Made by a program: the position numbers and the translations under genes
NCBI RefSeq assembly: GCF_011290365.1
Contig: NZ_CP049786.1
Span: 2,666,001 to 2,730,000, forward strand
Direction: 5' to 3'
Source: Leclercia sp. 29361
Lineage (GTDB): Bacteria; Pseudomonadota; Gammaproteobacteria; Enterobacterales; Enterobacteriaceae
DNA: 64,000 nucleotides
The notes under the pieces: generated by a model
Told to the model about the DNA's origin: nothing
What the model saw: the letters and a program-made list of their open reading frames with translations, nothing else
Databases searched by the model: none
Shown: positions 1-9,808 of the stretch, in pieces
How the letters are laid out: every line of letters starts with the position of its first letter
Numbering within the stretch: position 1 is the first letter of the stretch

Positions 1-182
1 GATAAAATGATATAGGCCACCAGAGTAATAAACGCCAGGCCAAAGAAAATGGAGAGTACCGTCACCACGCGCACCAGCTTTACCGGCACGTCGAGGTAGT
101 GCGCCAGCCCGGCGCAGACGCCGCGCACCATCCCCTGCTGGGGGATACGCCACAATTTTTTATTCAGGTTTAGTCCGGCCAT
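1..182 (-). CDS. pspC: Phage shock protein C (PspC), 5' part only
   Basis: The first 60 or so residues are present; the gene runs off the left edge. The reading begins MAGLNLNKKLWRIPQQGMV and continues into a hydrophobic stretch (about residues 38-60), as in PspC, an inner-membrane protein that with PspB relays membrane stress to release PspF from PspA. The start codon overlaps the pspB stop by one base (TAATG), the usual coupling in the pspABC operon. Identity is clear from sequence and context; only the length cannot be judged. Confidence 0.93.
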   Translation of the reverse strand, partial: MAGLNLNKKLWRIPQQGMVRGVCAGLAHYLDVPVKLVRVVTVLSIFFGLAFITLVAYIIL

Positions 183-406
183 TAGCGATCCCTCCAGTTC
201 GGATGTTCCGCATCCAGGATAGCTTCCAGCGCCTGAATACGTTCACGCATTTTATTCGCGTCCTGGGTTAACTGCGCCAGACGCTGTTGTTCGCTTTGCG
301 ATAGCTCGCTTCGGGAAGAACGGTTGCTGTAATGCAGCCACAACCAGATCGGCAACACAAACAGCACGAAAATGGTCAGCGGAATGGCAAGAAAAAGCGC
401 GCTCAT
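182..406 (-). CDS. pspB: Phage shock protein B (PspB)
   Basis: A 74-residue protein, the same length as E. coli PspB. It has one N-terminal membrane helix (about residues 4-25) followed by a charged, heptad-like cytoplasmic segment with many Q, E and R residues. PspB works with PspC at the inner membrane as a positive regulator of the psp response to envelope stress. It lies between pspA and pspC in the same direction. The stop codon overlaps the pspC start, suggesting translational coupling. Confidence 0.95.
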   Translation of the reverse strand: MSALFLAIPLTIFVLFVLPIWLWLHYSNRSSRSELSQSEQQRLAQLTQDANKMRERIQALEAILDAEHPNWRDR

Positions 407-460
407 GTCTACTCCTTGTCTTACGATGAGTGGCGGCGCCAGCCGGCGCCGCAGATATTA

Positions 461-1129
461 TTATTGATTGTCTTGTTTCATTCTGGCTTTCAGCGCGGCC
501 AGTTGCTCGCCGATTTCATCATCCGCTTTCAGATCGGCAAACTGCTGATCCAGCGTCTTCTGTTTGCCAAAGCTGTGGCTTTCCGCTTCGGCTTCCATCT
601 GATCGATACGGCGCTCAAATGACTCGAAACGGGCCATAGCTTCATCAATCTTGCCGCTGTCGAGCTGACGACGCACGTCGCGGGAAGAATTTGCCGCCTG
701 ATGGCGCAGCGTCAGCGCCTGCTGACGGGCACGGGTTTCGCTCAGCTTGTTCTCAAGCTCGGCAATCTCTTTTTTCATGCGGGTGAGCGTTTCGTCCACC
801 AGCGTCACTTCCTGCTCCAGCGTTGCGACGATATCGGTCAGCTTCTGCTTTTCAATCAGCGCGGAACGGGCCAGATCGTCTTTATCTTTACGCAGCGCCA
901 GTTCGGCTTTTTCCTGCCATTCGTTCTGCTGGGCGGTCGCCTGCTCAATGCGGCGCGAAAGCTGTTTCTTCTCGGCCAGCGCACGGGCGGAGTTTGAACG
1001 CACTTCGACCAGCGTATCTTCCATCTCCTGAATCATCAGGCGGACCAGCTTCTGTGGATCTTCCGCTTTTTCCAGCAGCGAGTTGATGTTGGCGTTCACG
1101 ATGTCGGCAAAACGAGAAAAAATACCCAT
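461..1129 (-). CDS. pspA: Phage shock protein A (PspA)
   Basis: A 222-residue protein beginning [19 protein letters not shown] and rich in predicted coiled coil, as expected of the PspA/Vipp1 (ESCRT-III-like) family. PspA binds and inhibits the activator PspF in unstressed cells. On loss of membrane integrity it assembles on the inner membrane to limit proton leakage. It is the first gene of pspABC and is preceded by a clear sigma-54 promoter. The N-terminal amphipathic segment (about residues 1-20) fits the membrane-binding helix of the family. Confidence 0.96.
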   Translation of the reverse strand: MGIFSRFADIVNANINSLLEKAEDPQKLVRLMIQEMEDTLVEVRSNSARALAEKKQLSRRIEQATAQQNEWQEKAELALRKDKDDLARSALIEKQKLTDIVATLEQEVTLVDETLTRMKKEIAELENKLSETRARQQALTLRHQAANSSRDVRRQLDSGKIDEAMARFESFERRIDQMEAEAESHSFGKQKTLDQQFADLKADDEIGEQLAALKARMKQDNQ

Positions 1130-1180
1130 AATTGAATCCTCATAGTTCTGTTATCGGGCTAAGCCCTGCTATTTAGCTAA

Positions 1181-1196
1181 TACAAATCCCGTGCCA
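1181..1196 (-). promoter_or_regulatory. Sigma-54 (-24/-12) promoter of pspA
   Basis: On the minus strand the sequence reads TGGCACGGGATTTGTA, a good match to the sigma-54 consensus TGGCAC-N5-TTGCA with GG and G at the key positions. It lies about 50 bases upstream of the pspA start in the pspF-pspA intergenic region. This is the expected PspF-activated promoter. PspF and IHF sites would lie towards pspF but were not resolved. Confidence 0.85.
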
Positions 1197-1295
1197 GTTT
1201 TTTATCTTATTGATTTTACGCAAGGTGATTGCTTTTTCGCCCATTCCACCCTACTCTCGCTTAGTGAATCACACCAATAAGTGGTTAATTTCATC

Positions 1296-2273
1296 ATGGC
1301 TGAATTTAAAGATACGTTATTGGGGGAAGCCAACAGCTTCCTCGAAGTGCTGGAGCAGGTTTCGCGTCTGGCCCCGCTGAATAAACCGGTGCTGATCATC
1401 GGAGAGCGCGGCACCGGGAAAGAGCTAATCGCCAATCGTCTGCACTATTTATCCGGGCGCTGGGATGGCCCCTTTATCTCCCTGAACTGTGCCGCGCTGA
1501 ACGAAAACCTGCTCGATACCGAGCTGTTCGGCCATGAGGCGGGCGCCTTTACCGGAGCCCAGCGTCGTCACCCCGGGCGTTTCGAGCGCGCCGACGGTGG
1601 GACGCTGTTCCTGGATGAGCTCGCCACCGCCCCGATGCTGGTGCAGGAAAAGCTGCTGCGCGTCATTGAGTATGGCGAGCTCGAGCGCGTGGGCGGCAGC
1701 CAGCCGTTACAGGTGAATGTGCGACTGGTCTGCGCCACCAACGCCAACCTCCCGGAGATGGTCGAGCAGGAGCGTTTTCGCGCCGACCTGCTGGACAGGC
1801 TGGCCTTCGACGTCGTCAACCTGCCCCCGCTGCGCGAGCGGCGCAGCGATATCATGCTGCTGGCGGAACAATTTGCCATCCAGATGTGCCGCGAGCTGGG
1901 CCTGCCGCTGTTCCCCGGCTTTAGCCAGCACGCCCGCGAAACCCTGCTCGACTACCGCTGGCCCGGTAATATCCGCGAGCTGAAAAACGTGGTTGAGCGC
2001 TCCGTCTATCGTCATGGCAGCAGCGAAACCGAGCTGGATGAGATTGTCATCGATCCTTTCCATCGCCCCACACAATTACCTGTCGATAAGCCCCGCAACG
2101 CCGCTTCCCCCACCCTGCCGCTGGATTTACGTCAGTTCCAGCAGGCGCAGGAAAAGCAGCTGCTGGAGCTGAGTCTGCGGGAGGCCAAGTTTAATCAGAA
2201 ACGGGCGGCTGAACTGCTGGGGCTGACCTACCATCAATTGCGGGCATTGCTCAAAAAGCATCAGATGCGCTGA
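1296..2273 (+). CDS. pspF: Psp operon transcriptional activator PspF
   Basis: The protein is 325 residues when started at the ATG of MAEFKDTLLGEANS, matching E. coli length; a GTG five codons upstream is less likely. It is a sigma-54 enhancer-binding AAA+ protein without a receiver domain. Visible features are Walker A GERGTGKE near residue 35, the GAFTGA sigma-54 contact loop near residue 82, a Walker B-like stretch TLFLDE, and a C-terminal Fis-type helix-turn-helix (NQKRAAELLGLTYHQLRALL). It is divergent from pspABC, which it activates, and PspA holds it inactive. Confidence 0.96.
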   Translation: MAEFKDTLLGEANSFLEVLEQVSRLAPLNKPVLIIGERGTGKELIANRLHYLSGRWDGPFISLNCAALNENLLDTELFGHEAGAFTGAQRRHPGRFERADGGTLFLDELATAPMLVQEKLLRVIEYGELERVGGSQPLQVNVRLVCATNANLPEMVEQERFRADLLDRLAFDVVNLPPLRERRSDIMLLAEQFAIQMCRELGLPLFPGFSQHARETLLDYRWPGNIRELKNVVERSVYRHGSSETELDEIVIDPFHRPTQLPVDKPRNAASPTLPLDLRQFQQAQEKQLLELSLREAKFNQKRAAELLGLTYHQLRALLKKHQMR

Positions 2274-2361
2274 CAATATCAGCACTTATCAGCAGACATT
2301 TTTACGAAGCAGGTGTAAGTGCGATACACTTTGCAGATCGTCACTAAAAACCTTAAAAATT

Positions 2362-4002
2362 ATGCGTCTGGTTTTCTCGTCCCTGATTGCGCTCGGTCTG
2401 TTAAGTAGCCAGGCTTTTGCTGCGCCCACGCCTGCAGATCGCGCCGATATTCGCGACAGCGGCTTTGTCTACTGCGTCAGTGGGCAGGTCAACACCTTCA
2501 ACCCGCAAAAAGCGAGCAGCGGCCTGATCGTCGATACCCTCGCCGCGCAGCTCTATGATCGCCTGCTGGATGTCGATCCCTATACCTACCGCCTGGTGCC
2601 GGAGCTGGCCGAAAGCTGGGAGGTCCTGGACAACGGCGCGACCTACCGTTTTCGTCTGCGCGACGATGTGAACTTTCAGACCACGCCATGGTTCAAACCC
2701 ACCCGTAAACTGAATGCGGATGACGTGGTCTTCACCTTCCAGCGCATTTTTAACCGCGACCATGCGTGGCACTACGTCAACGGCGGCAGTTTCCCTTACT
2801 TCGACAGCCTGCAATTTGCCGATACGGTAAAGAACGTGCGCAAGCTGGATAACCGCACCGTCGAGTTTACCCTCGCCCGCCCGGATGCCTCTTTCCTCTG
2901 GCATCTGGCGACGCACTACGCCTCGGTGATGTCCTCGGAGTACGCCACCCAGCTGACCCTGAAGGATAAACAGGAGCTGATGGATCGCCAGCCGGTGGGC
3001 ACCGGGCCGTTCCAGATCGCGGAGTATCGCGCCGGGCAGTATGTTCGTCTGCAGCGCCACGAAAAATTCTGGCGCGGCAAACCGCTGATGCCCCAGGTGG
3101 TGGTGGATTTAGGCTCCGGCGGAACGGGTCGCCTGTCGAAGTTGCTCACCGGCGAGTGTGATGTGCTGGCCTGGCCCGCCGCCAGCCAGCTGACCATTCT
3201 GCGCGACGACCCGCGTCTGCGCCTGACCCTGCGTCCGGGCATGAACATCGCCTATCTGGCGTTTAATACCAATAAGCCGCCGCTGAATAACCCGGCGGTG
3301 CGGCACGCCCTCGCGCTGGCGATCAATAACCAGCGTCTGATGCAGTCCATTTATTACGGTACCGCAGAAACCGCCGCCTCCATCCTGCCCCGCGCCTCGT
3401 GGGCTTACGATAGCGAGGCTAAAATTACCGAATATAATCCGGATAAATCCCGCGAACAGCTTAAGGCGCTGGGGGCGGATAACCTCACCCTGCAGCTGTG
3501 GGTGCCCACCAGCTCTCAGGCCTGGAACCCCAGCCCGCTGAAGACCGCCGAGCTGCTGCAGGCCGACCTCGCCCAGGTGGGTGTCACGGTGGTGATCGTT
3601 CCGGTGGAAGGCCGTTTTCAGGAGGCGCGCCTGATGGACATGAACCATGATTTAACCCTGGCAGGTTGGGCAACCGACAGTAACGACCCGGACAGCTTCT
3701 TCCGGCCGCTGCTGAGCTGTGCGGCGATCGACTCCCAGACCAACTACGCCCACTGGTGCCACCGTGAGTTCGATGATGTGCTGCGCAAAGCCCTCTCGAC
3801 TCAGCAACTGGCGGCGCGTATCGACGCCTACGACGAAGCGCAAATTATTCTGGCTAAAGAGCTGCCGGTACTGCCCCTGGCCTCCTCCCTCCGTCTGCAG
3901 GCGTACCGTTACGACATTAAAGGCCTGGTGCTGAGCCCGTTCGGTAGCGCATCCTTTGCCGGCGTCTCCCGTGAAGAGCAAGAAGAGGTGAAAAAACCGT
4001 GA
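2362..4002 (+). CDS. sapA: Peptide ABC transporter periplasmic binding protein SapA
   Basis: A 546-residue family 5 extracellular solute-binding protein. A Sec signal peptide ends at about residue 21 (LSSQAFA-AP), followed by the usual family stretches such as [11 protein letters not shown] and DDVVFTFQR. It starts the sapABCDF operon and overlaps sapB by four bases. Sap is known for antimicrobial-peptide resistance in Salmonella and Haemophilus; in E. coli sapBCDF is linked to putrescine export and SapD to potassium uptake. The substrate cannot be read from sequence. Confidence 0.94.
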   Translation: MRLVFSSLIALGLLSSQAFAAPTPADRADIRDSGFVYCVSGQVNTFNPQKASSGLIVDTLAAQLYDRLLDVDPYTYRLVPELAESWEVLDNGATYRFRLRDDVNFQTTPWFKPTRKLNADDVVFTFQRIFNRDHAWHYVNGGSFPYFDSLQFADTVKNVRKLDNRTVEFTLARPDASFLWHLATHYASVMSSEYATQLTLKDKQELMDRQPVGTGPFQIAEYRAGQYVRLQRHEKFWRGKPLMPQVVVDLGSGGTGRLSKLLTGECDVLAWPAASQLTILRDDPRLRLTLRPGMNIAYLAFNTNKPPLNNPAVRHALALAINNQRLMQSIYYGTAETAASILPRASWAYDSEAKITEYNPDKSREQLKALGADNLTLQLWVPTSSQAWNPSPLKTAELLQADLAQVGVTVVIVPVEGRFQEARLMDMNHDLTLAGWATDSNDPDSFFRPLLSCAAIDSQTNYAHWCHREFDDVLRKALSTQQLAARIDAYDEAQIILAKELPVLPLASSLRLQAYRYDIKGLVLSPFGSASFAGVSREEQEEVKKP

Positions 4003-4964
4003 TTATTTTTACCTTACGTCGGCTGCTGTTGCTGCTGATCACCCTCTTCTTTCTGACCTTTGTCGGCTTTAGTCTGAGCTATTTCACGCCCCACGCGCCG
4101 CTGCAGGGCGCCTCCCTGTGGAATGCGTGGTGGTTCTGGTTTGAAGGGGTGCTGCACTGGGACTTTGGCGTCTCCAGCATCAACGGCCAGCCCATCGCCG
4201 AGCAGCTGAAAGAGGTGTTCCCCGCCACTATGGAGCTGTGTATCCTGGCGTTCGGCTTTGCGCTGGTGGTGGGGATCCCGGTCGGGATGCTTGCCGGGAT
4301 CACCCGCAACAAGTGGCAGGATAAGCTAATCAGCGCCATTGCCCTGCTCGGTTTCTCGGTTCCGGTGTTCTGGCTGGCGCTGCTGCTGACGCTCTTCTTC
4401 TCCCTGACGCTCGGCTGGCTGCCGGTGTCCGGTCGTTTCGACTTGCTGTATACGGTGAAGACGGTGACCGGTTTCGCGATTATTGACGCCTGGCTCTCAG
4501 ATTCGGTCTGGCGGCATGAGATGATTATCAGCGCCGTGCGCCACATGGTATTGCCGGTGCTGGCGCTGGCCGTTGCGCCAACCACCGAGGTGATCCGCCT
4601 GATGCGCATCAGCACCATCGAGGTGTTTGATCAGAACTATGTTAAAGCCGCCGCCACGCGCGGCCTGTCGCGGCTGACGATTTTACGCCGCCATGTTCTG
4701 CATAACGCCCTCCCGCCAGTGATCCCGCGTCTTGGCCTGCAGTTCTCCACCATGCTGACCCTGGCGATGATCACCGAGATGGTCTTTAGCTGGCCGGGCC
4801 TGGGCCGCTGGCTAATCAACGCCATCCGCCAGCAGGACTACGCCGCGATCTCCGCTGGTGTGATGGTGATTGGCGCGCTGGTCATTATTGTTAACGTGTT
4901 ATCCGATATTTTGGGCGCTATGGCTAACCCGCTGAAACATAAGGAATGGTATGCCTTACGATAG
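3999..4964 (+). CDS. sapB: Sap ABC transporter permease SapB
   Basis: A 321-residue inner-membrane permease of the DppB/OppB type. It has an N-terminal transmembrane helix (residues 1-25) and several further helices. The permease EAA loop that docks the ATPase is visible around [20 protein letters not shown]. The ATG lies inside the end of sapA (ATGA overlap) and the 3' end overlaps sapC by 14 bases, so the operon is tightly coupled. It should pair with SapC to form the channel. Confidence 0.94.
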   Translation: MIIFTLRRLLLLLITLFFLTFVGFSLSYFTPHAPLQGASLWNAWWFWFEGVLHWDFGVSSINGQPIAEQLKEVFPATMELCILAFGFALVVGIPVGMLAGITRNKWQDKLISAIALLGFSVPVFWLALLLTLFFSLTLGWLPVSGRFDLLYTVKTVTGFAIIDAWLSDSVWRHEMIISAVRHMVLPVLALAVAPTTEVIRLMRISTIEVFDQNYVKAAATRGLSRLTILRRHVLHNALPPVIPRLGLQFSTMLTLAMITEMVFSWPGLGRWLINAIRQQDYAAISAGVMVIGALVIIVNVLSDILGAMANPLKHKEWYALR

Positions 4965-5841
4965 CGTATACAGTGAAAAGCGCACGCCCGGGGCGTTGCG
5001 CACCGCGTGGCGTAACTTCTACGGCGACGCTACCGCCATGATCGGCCTGTACGGCTGCGGCGGCCTGGTGCTGCTCTGCATCCTGGGCTCCTGGTTTGCC
5101 CCCTACGGCATTGACCAGCAGTTCCTCGGCTATCAGCTGTTACCGCCCTCGTGGTCGCGTTACGGCGAAGTCTCTTTCTTCCTCGGCACCGATGACCTCG
5201 GACGCGATCTCTTAAGCCGCCTGCTGAGCGGTGCGGCGCCAACGGTGGGCGGTGCTTTTGTGGTGACGCTGGCGGCCACGCTGTGCGGTCTGCTGCTCGG
5301 CATTGTCGCCGGTTCAACCCACGGCCTGCGCTCGGCAGTGACGAACCACATTCTCGACACCCTGCTGTCGATTCCGTCGCTGCTGCTGGCGATCATCGTG
5401 GTGGCGTTCTCCGGGCCGCACCTGATCCACGCCATGTTTGCGGTATGGCTGGCGCTGCTGCCGCGCATGGTGCGCTCGGTCTATAGCCTGGTGCACGATG
5501 AGCTGGAAAAAGATTACGTGGTCGCCGCCCGTCTGGATGGCGCTACCACCTTAAATATTCTGTGGTTCGCCGTGTTGCCCAATATCGCCTCCGGGATGGT
5601 TACCGAGATCACCCGCGCCCTGTCGATGGCAATCCTCGATATCGCCGCGCTCGGGTTTCTCGATCTGGGCGCGCAGCTCCCGTCCCCGGAATGGGGCGCG
5701 ATGCTGGGCGACGCGCTGGAACTGATCTATGTTGCTCCCTGGACGGTGATGCTGCCGGGTGCGGCGATTATGATGAGCGTGCTGCTGGTGAACCTGCTTG
5801 GCGACGGCATTCGTCGCGCCATCGTGGCGGGGGTGGAATAA
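4951..5841 (+). CDS. sapC: Sap ABC transporter permease SapC
   Basis: A 296-residue DppC/OppC-type permease, the E. coli SapC length. An N-terminal helix near residues 28-50 precedes the motif [15 protein letters not shown] typical of this family, followed by five further helices and the EAA loop ([17 protein letters not shown]). The start lies inside sapB and the stop TAA shares its last A with the sapD start. It forms the membrane channel with SapB. Confidence 0.94.
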   Translation: MPYDSVYSEKRTPGALRTAWRNFYGDATAMIGLYGCGGLVLLCILGSWFAPYGIDQQFLGYQLLPPSWSRYGEVSFFLGTDDLGRDLLSRLLSGAAPTVGGAFVVTLAATLCGLLLGIVAGSTHGLRSAVTNHILDTLLSIPSLLLAIIVVAFSGPHLIHAMFAVWLALLPRMVRSVYSLVHDELEKDYVVAARLDGATTLNILWFAVLPNIASGMVTEITRALSMAILDIAALGFLDLGAQLPSPEWGAMLGDALELIYVAPWTVMLPGAAIMMSVLLVNLLGDGIRRAIVAGVE

Positions 5842-6833
5842 TGCCATTACTGGATATTCGCAATCTGACGATTGAATTTAAAACCAGCGAAGGCTGGGTG
5901 AAAGCGGTCGACCGCGTCAGCATTACTCTCAGCGAAGGCGAAATCCGCGGGCTGGTAGGTGAGTCGGGCTCGGGCAAGAGCTTAATTGCCAAAGCGATTT
6001 GCGGCGTGGCGAAAGATAACTGGCGCGTCACCGCCGACCGGATGCGCTTTGACGATATCGACCTGCTGCGCCTCTCCGTCCGGGAGCGACGCAAGCTGAT
6101 GGGTCACAACGTGTCGATGATTTTTCAGGAGCCGCAGTCCTGTCTCGATCCGTCGGAGCGTGTCGGCAAACAGCTGATGCAGAACATTCCCGCCTGGACC
6201 TATAAAGGCCGCTGGTGGCAGCGTTTTGGTTGGCGCAAACGCCGGGCCATCGAGCTGCTGCACCGGGTGGGGATCAAGGATCACAAAGACGCCATGCGCA
6301 GTTTCCCCTATGAGCTGACCGATGGCGAGTGTCAGAAAGTGATGATCGCCATTGCGCTGGCCAACCAGCCGCGCCTGCTGATTGCCGACGAACCGACCAA
6401 CGCAATGGAGCCCACTACCCAGGCGCAGATTTTCCGCCTGCTCACCAGGCTTAATCAGAACAACAACACCACCATTTTGCTGATCAGCCATGACCTGCAG
6501 ATGCTGAGCAAATGGGCGGATAAGATTGACGTGATGTACTGCGGCCAGACCGTGGAAACCGCCGGCAGTGAAGAGCTGGTTACCATGCCGCATCATCCCT
6601 ATACCCAGGCGCTGATCCGTGCGATCCCCGATTTTGGCAGCGCTATGCCGCATAAAAGCCGTCTCAACACCCTGCCAGGGGCGATCCCGCTGCTGGAGCA
6701 TCTGCCGATCGGCTGTCGCCTGGGGCCACGCTGTCCGTATGCCCAGCGAAAATGCATTGAAACGCCGCGCCTTGCCGGGCCGAGAAACCATCTGTTTGCC
6801 TGCCATTTCCCGCTGAACATGGAGAAAGAGTGA
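5841..6833 (+). CDS. sapD: Sap ABC transporter ATPase SapD
   Basis: A 330-residue ATPase. The start at 5841 ([15 protein letters not shown]) overlaps the sapC stop by one base and gives the E. coli length; a much longer upstream-open frame is rejected. Walker A is GESGSGKS (about residues 39-46) and Walker B is LLIADEP. The ABC signature is LTDGECQ rather than LSGGQ, the variant seen in SapD of other enterics. The C-terminal oligopeptide-transporter domain has a cysteine-rich [15 protein letters not shown] stretch. SapD is also reported to support Trk potassium uptake in E. coli. Confidence 0.94.
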   Translation: MPLLDIRNLTIEFKTSEGWVKAVDRVSITLSEGEIRGLVGESGSGKSLIAKAICGVAKDNWRVTADRMRFDDIDLLRLSVRERRKLMGHNVSMIFQEPQSCLDPSERVGKQLMQNIPAWTYKGRWWQRFGWRKRRAIELLHRVGIKDHKDAMRSFPYELTDGECQKVMIAIALANQPRLLIADEPTNAMEPTTQAQIFRLLTRLNQNNNTTILLISHDLQMLSKWADKIDVMYCGQTVETAGSEELVTMPHHPYTQALIRAIPDFGSAMPHKSRLNTLPGAIPLLEHLPIGCRLGPRCPYAQRKCIETPRLAGPRNHLFACHFPLNMEKE

Positions 6834-6834
6834 C

Positions 6835-7641
6835 ATGGTCGAAACCTTGCTGGAAGTGCGCAACCTGAGTAAGACCTTCCGCTACCGCACCGGTTTATTC
6901 CACCGTCAGACCGTCGAAGCGGTGAAGCCGCTGAGCTTTACCCTGCGGGAGAAGCAAACCCTGGCGATTATCGGTGAGAACGGGTCGGGGAAATCGACGC
7001 TGGCGAAAATGCTGGCCGGGATGATCGAACCCTCCGATGGCGAAGTATTGATTGACGACCATCTGCTGAAATTTGGCGATTACTCGTTCCGCAGTCAGCG
7101 GATCCGCATGATTTTCCAGGATCCCTCGACCTCGCTGAATCCGCGCCAGCGTATCTCGCAGATCCTCGATTTCCCGCTGCGTCTGAATACCGATCTGGAG
7201 TTTGAAGCGCGGCGTAAGCAGATTATCGAAACCCTGCGCATGGTCGGCCTGCTGCCGGATCATGTCAGCTACTATCCGCACATGCTGGCCCCGGGCCAGA
7301 AACAGCGTCTCGGTCTGGCGCGCGCGTTGATCCTGCGACCTAAAGTGATTATCGCTGACGAAGCACTGGCCTCGCTGGATATGTCAATGCGTTCTCAGTT
7401 AATCAATCTGATGCTGGAGCTGCAGGAGAAACAGGGTATCTCCTATATTTACGTCACCCAGCATCTGGGAATGATGAAGCACATCAGCGATCAGGTGCTG
7501 GTGATGCATGAAGGCTCGGTGGTGGAACGCGGCAGTACCGCGTCGGTGCTGGCCGCGCCGCTTCACGATCTGACCAAACGTTTAATTGCCGGGCATTTTG
7601 GCGAAGCCTTAACCGCCGACGCCTGGCGGAAAGACCGCTGA
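6835..7641 (+). CDS. sapF: Sap ABC transporter ATPase SapF
   Basis: A 268-residue ABC ATPase, the family length. Walker A is GENGSGKST, the Q-loop is MIFQDPSTSLNPRQR, and Walker B is VIIADEALASLD. The signature is degenerate (LAPGQKQRL). It begins one base after the sapD stop and ends the operon; fabI follows about 120 bases on. It should form the energising heterodimer with SapD. Confidence 0.94.
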   Translation: MVETLLEVRNLSKTFRYRTGLFHRQTVEAVKPLSFTLREKQTLAIIGENGSGKSTLAKMLAGMIEPSDGEVLIDDHLLKFGDYSFRSQRIRMIFQDPSTSLNPRQRISQILDFPLRLNTDLEFEARRKQIIETLRMVGLLPDHVSYYPHMLAPGQKQRLGLARALILRPKVIIADEALASLDMSMRSQLINLMLELQEKQGISYIYVTQHLGMMKHISDQVLVMHEGSVVERGSTASVLAAPLHDLTKRLIAGHFGEALTADAWRKDR

Positions 7642-7762
7642 TCGGCTCTGCAGAGTGGTCGGATTAATTCTGTTGGCGACCCATGCTATTATCGCCGCGT
7701 TTTAACGACGGGTGCCCAGAAAGACGGCAGCCGCCACCACAATGATTATAAGGATTAGAGCT

Positions 7763-8551
7763 ATGGGTTTTCTTTCCGGTAAGCGCATTCTGGTAACCGG
7801 CGTTGCCAGCAAACTCTCCATCGCATACGGCATCGCACAGGCGATGCATCGCGAAGGCGCTGAGCTGGCATTCACCTACCAGAACGACAAGCTGAAAGGC
7901 CGCGTAGAAGAGTTTGCCGCGCAGCTGGGTTCCAGCATTGTTCTGGAATGCGACGTTGCACAAGATGAAAGCATCGATGGCATGTTCGCTGAGCTGGCAA
8001 AAACCTGGCCGAAATTTGACGGTTTTGTTCACTCCATCGGTTTCGCACCAGGCGACCAGCTGGATGGCGACTACGTGAACGCGGTTACCCGTGAAGGCTT
8101 CAAAATTGCCCACGACATTAGCTCCTACAGCTTCGTGGCGATGGCAAAATCCTGCCGCACCATGCTGAACCCGGGCGCAGCCCTGCTGACCCTCTCCTAT
8201 CTGGGTGCTGAGCGCGCCATCCCGAACTACAACGTGATGGGCCTGGCGAAAGCCTCTCTGGAAGCCAACGTGCGCTACATGGCGAACGCTATGGGGCCTG
8301 AAGGCGTGCGCGTGAACGGGATCTCTGCGGGTCCAATCCGTACCCTGGCCGCTTCCGGCATCAAAGACTTCCGTAAAATGCTGGCGCATTGCGAAGCGGT
8401 TACGCCGATCCGTCGCACCGTCACCATCGAAGACGTGGGTAACTCTGCGGCCTTCCTGTGCTCTGACCTCTCTGCTGGCATCTCCGGTGAAGTGGTCCAC
8501 GTTGACGGCGGTTTTAGTATCGCTGCAATGAACGAGCTGGAAATCAAATAA
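7763..8551 (+). CDS. fabI: Enoyl-[acyl-carrier-protein] reductase (NADH) FabI
   Basis: A 262-residue short-chain dehydrogenase-type enzyme that performs the last reduction of each fatty-acid elongation cycle. The ATG of [19 protein letters not shown], behind AAGGATTAGAG, gives the E. coli length; an in-frame start 17 codons upstream is rejected. The catalytic Tyr-x6-Lys motif is visible as YNVMGLAK (about residues 156-163). The triclosan-contact region SIGFAPG has the wild-type Gly, so no triclosan-resistance change is seen there. It has its own promoter region and a following terminator. Confidence 0.97.
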   Translation: MGFLSGKRILVTGVASKLSIAYGIAQAMHREGAELAFTYQNDKLKGRVEEFAAQLGSSIVLECDVAQDESIDGMFAELAKTWPKFDGFVHSIGFAPGDQLDGDYVNAVTREGFKIAHDISSYSFVAMAKSCRTMLNPGAALLTLSYLGAERAIPNYNVMGLAKASLEANVRYMANAMGPEGVRVNGISAGPIRTLAASGIKDFRKMLAHCEAVTPIRRTVTIEDVGNSAAFLCSDLSAGISGEVVHVDGGFSIAAMNELEIK

Positions 8552-8560
8552 GTTCGTCAC

Positions 8561-8587
8561 CTTCCCGCTGCGGCGGGAAGGTTTTCC
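8561..8587 (+). terminator. Intrinsic terminator after fabI
   Basis: An eight-base-pair stem (CTTCCCGC / GCGGGAAG) with a four-base loop is followed by GTTTTCC, ten bases after the fabI stop codon. Confidence 0.75.
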
Positions 8588-8712
8588 TGTTGTTACGCCC
8601 CGCTTTTCCCCTCGTTATTCCGTTCCGCTATTTGTTATCACCTAACAATATTTTTCCGCTTATCCGCCTTACGCCAGGATATTGATCGCCATTATGAGAT
8701 CAAGGAACGCAC

Positions 8713-9720
8713 ATGGAACAACGCCGTATTTCTGGCAAAGGCCACTGGTATCACGAAACCCAGTCCAGTAGCAGCCCGACGGAAGTCCTGCCTTTGGTTC
8801 CCGAAGCCGCACAGGTCGCGGATCGTTTTTTGCTGAACCTCACGATACCGGCATCGCTGCTGGCGGCCTGTGAACGCTGGTTGACCCCGGCCCGGGCGCT
8901 GTGCGACCTCTTTTTCCCGCGCGCCGTGCCGGTCAATCGCCTGCGCACGCTCAGCGCGTATGACCGATTCAGCACCGCCCTGACGGTAGCCCAGGTGTGT
9001 GGCGTACAGCGGCTCTGTAATCACTACGCCGCGCTACTCGCCCCGCTCCCCGGCCCCGACTCCTCCCGTGAAAGCAATCGCCGTCTCGCCCAGATCACCC
9101 AGTACGCCCGCCAGCTTGCCAGCTCACCCGACGTGATCGACACCAAAGCGCAGCAGGAGCTCGATGAGGTGGGCCTGACGGTGTATGACATTGTGACCAT
9201 CAACCAGATCATCGGCTTTGTCGGCTTTCAGGCCCGGGTGGTGGCGGTGTTCCAGGCCCTGCTCGGCCATCCTGTCCGCTGGCTGCCCGGGCACCATATC
9301 CCGCCGCACGCCCTGATTGACGATAGTGCGCTGAACATGGATACCTGGGAGCCAGTCGTCCCGGGCGTTGAGCAACGAAATGCCAATGCACAACAGCTGG
9401 CCTCCCTTGAACGCTGGCAGGCCGAGCCGCTATTGCAGCAGCTCACCCCGGTGCTGTGCCATGAACCGGCGATCCTCGATTACACCGGTGAAATCCTGGT
9501 CAGCGGGCTCGATGCCGCCCAGCCAGCGGGTGCTTCAGATGAGGCGGTGAGACGCGCCGTGGAACAGCTGGCGCGCTCCCCGGATCGGTTCAGCGCTGCG
9601 CAATTTACCCCGCTGACAGACGAGGGGCTCCCTCCGGCGCAGGCTATCAACCTGCTGACCTGGAGCGCTTTTTGCGGCTGGTTGAACCGGCTTAAAATCG
9701 CCATCGGCAGAGGCGAATAA
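8713..9720 (+). CDS. yciW: YciW, CMD/AhpD-like predicted peroxidase-related protein
   Basis: A 335-residue protein beginning MEQRRISGKGHWYHETQ, in the position of E. coli yciW between fabI and rnb. The C-terminal two thirds resemble carboxymuconolactone-decarboxylase/AhpD-fold proteins (the helix around VYDIVTINQIIGFVGFQARVVAVFQ). The usual AhpD Cys-x-x-Cys redox pair is not visible, so peroxidase activity is doubtful. In E. coli, yciW is reported as CysB-controlled and linked to cysteine/methionine metabolism. The GC-rich codon use matches the neighbouring genes. Confidence 0.8.
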   Translation: MEQRRISGKGHWYHETQSSSSPTEVLPLVPEAAQVADRFLLNLTIPASLLAACERWLTPARALCDLFFPRAVPVNRLRTLSAYDRFSTALTVAQVCGVQRLCNHYAALLAPLPGPDSSRESNRRLAQITQYARQLASSPDVIDTKAQQELDEVGLTVYDIVTINQIIGFVGFQARVVAVFQALLGHPVRWLPGHHIPPHALIDDSALNMDTWEPVVPGVEQRNANAQQLASLERWQAEPLLQQLTPVLCHEPAILDYTGEILVSGLDAAQPAGASDEAVRRAVEQLARSPDRFSAAQFTPLTDEGLPPAQAINLLTWSAFCGWLNRLKIAIGRGE

Positions 9721-9808
9721 CCATACTAATTACCTAAAGAGCGCTTGCTGTAGCAGTGAGATTCGCGTAAAACTGTCAGCCGCTCAATGGCTACGAAAAT
9801 AGATCACT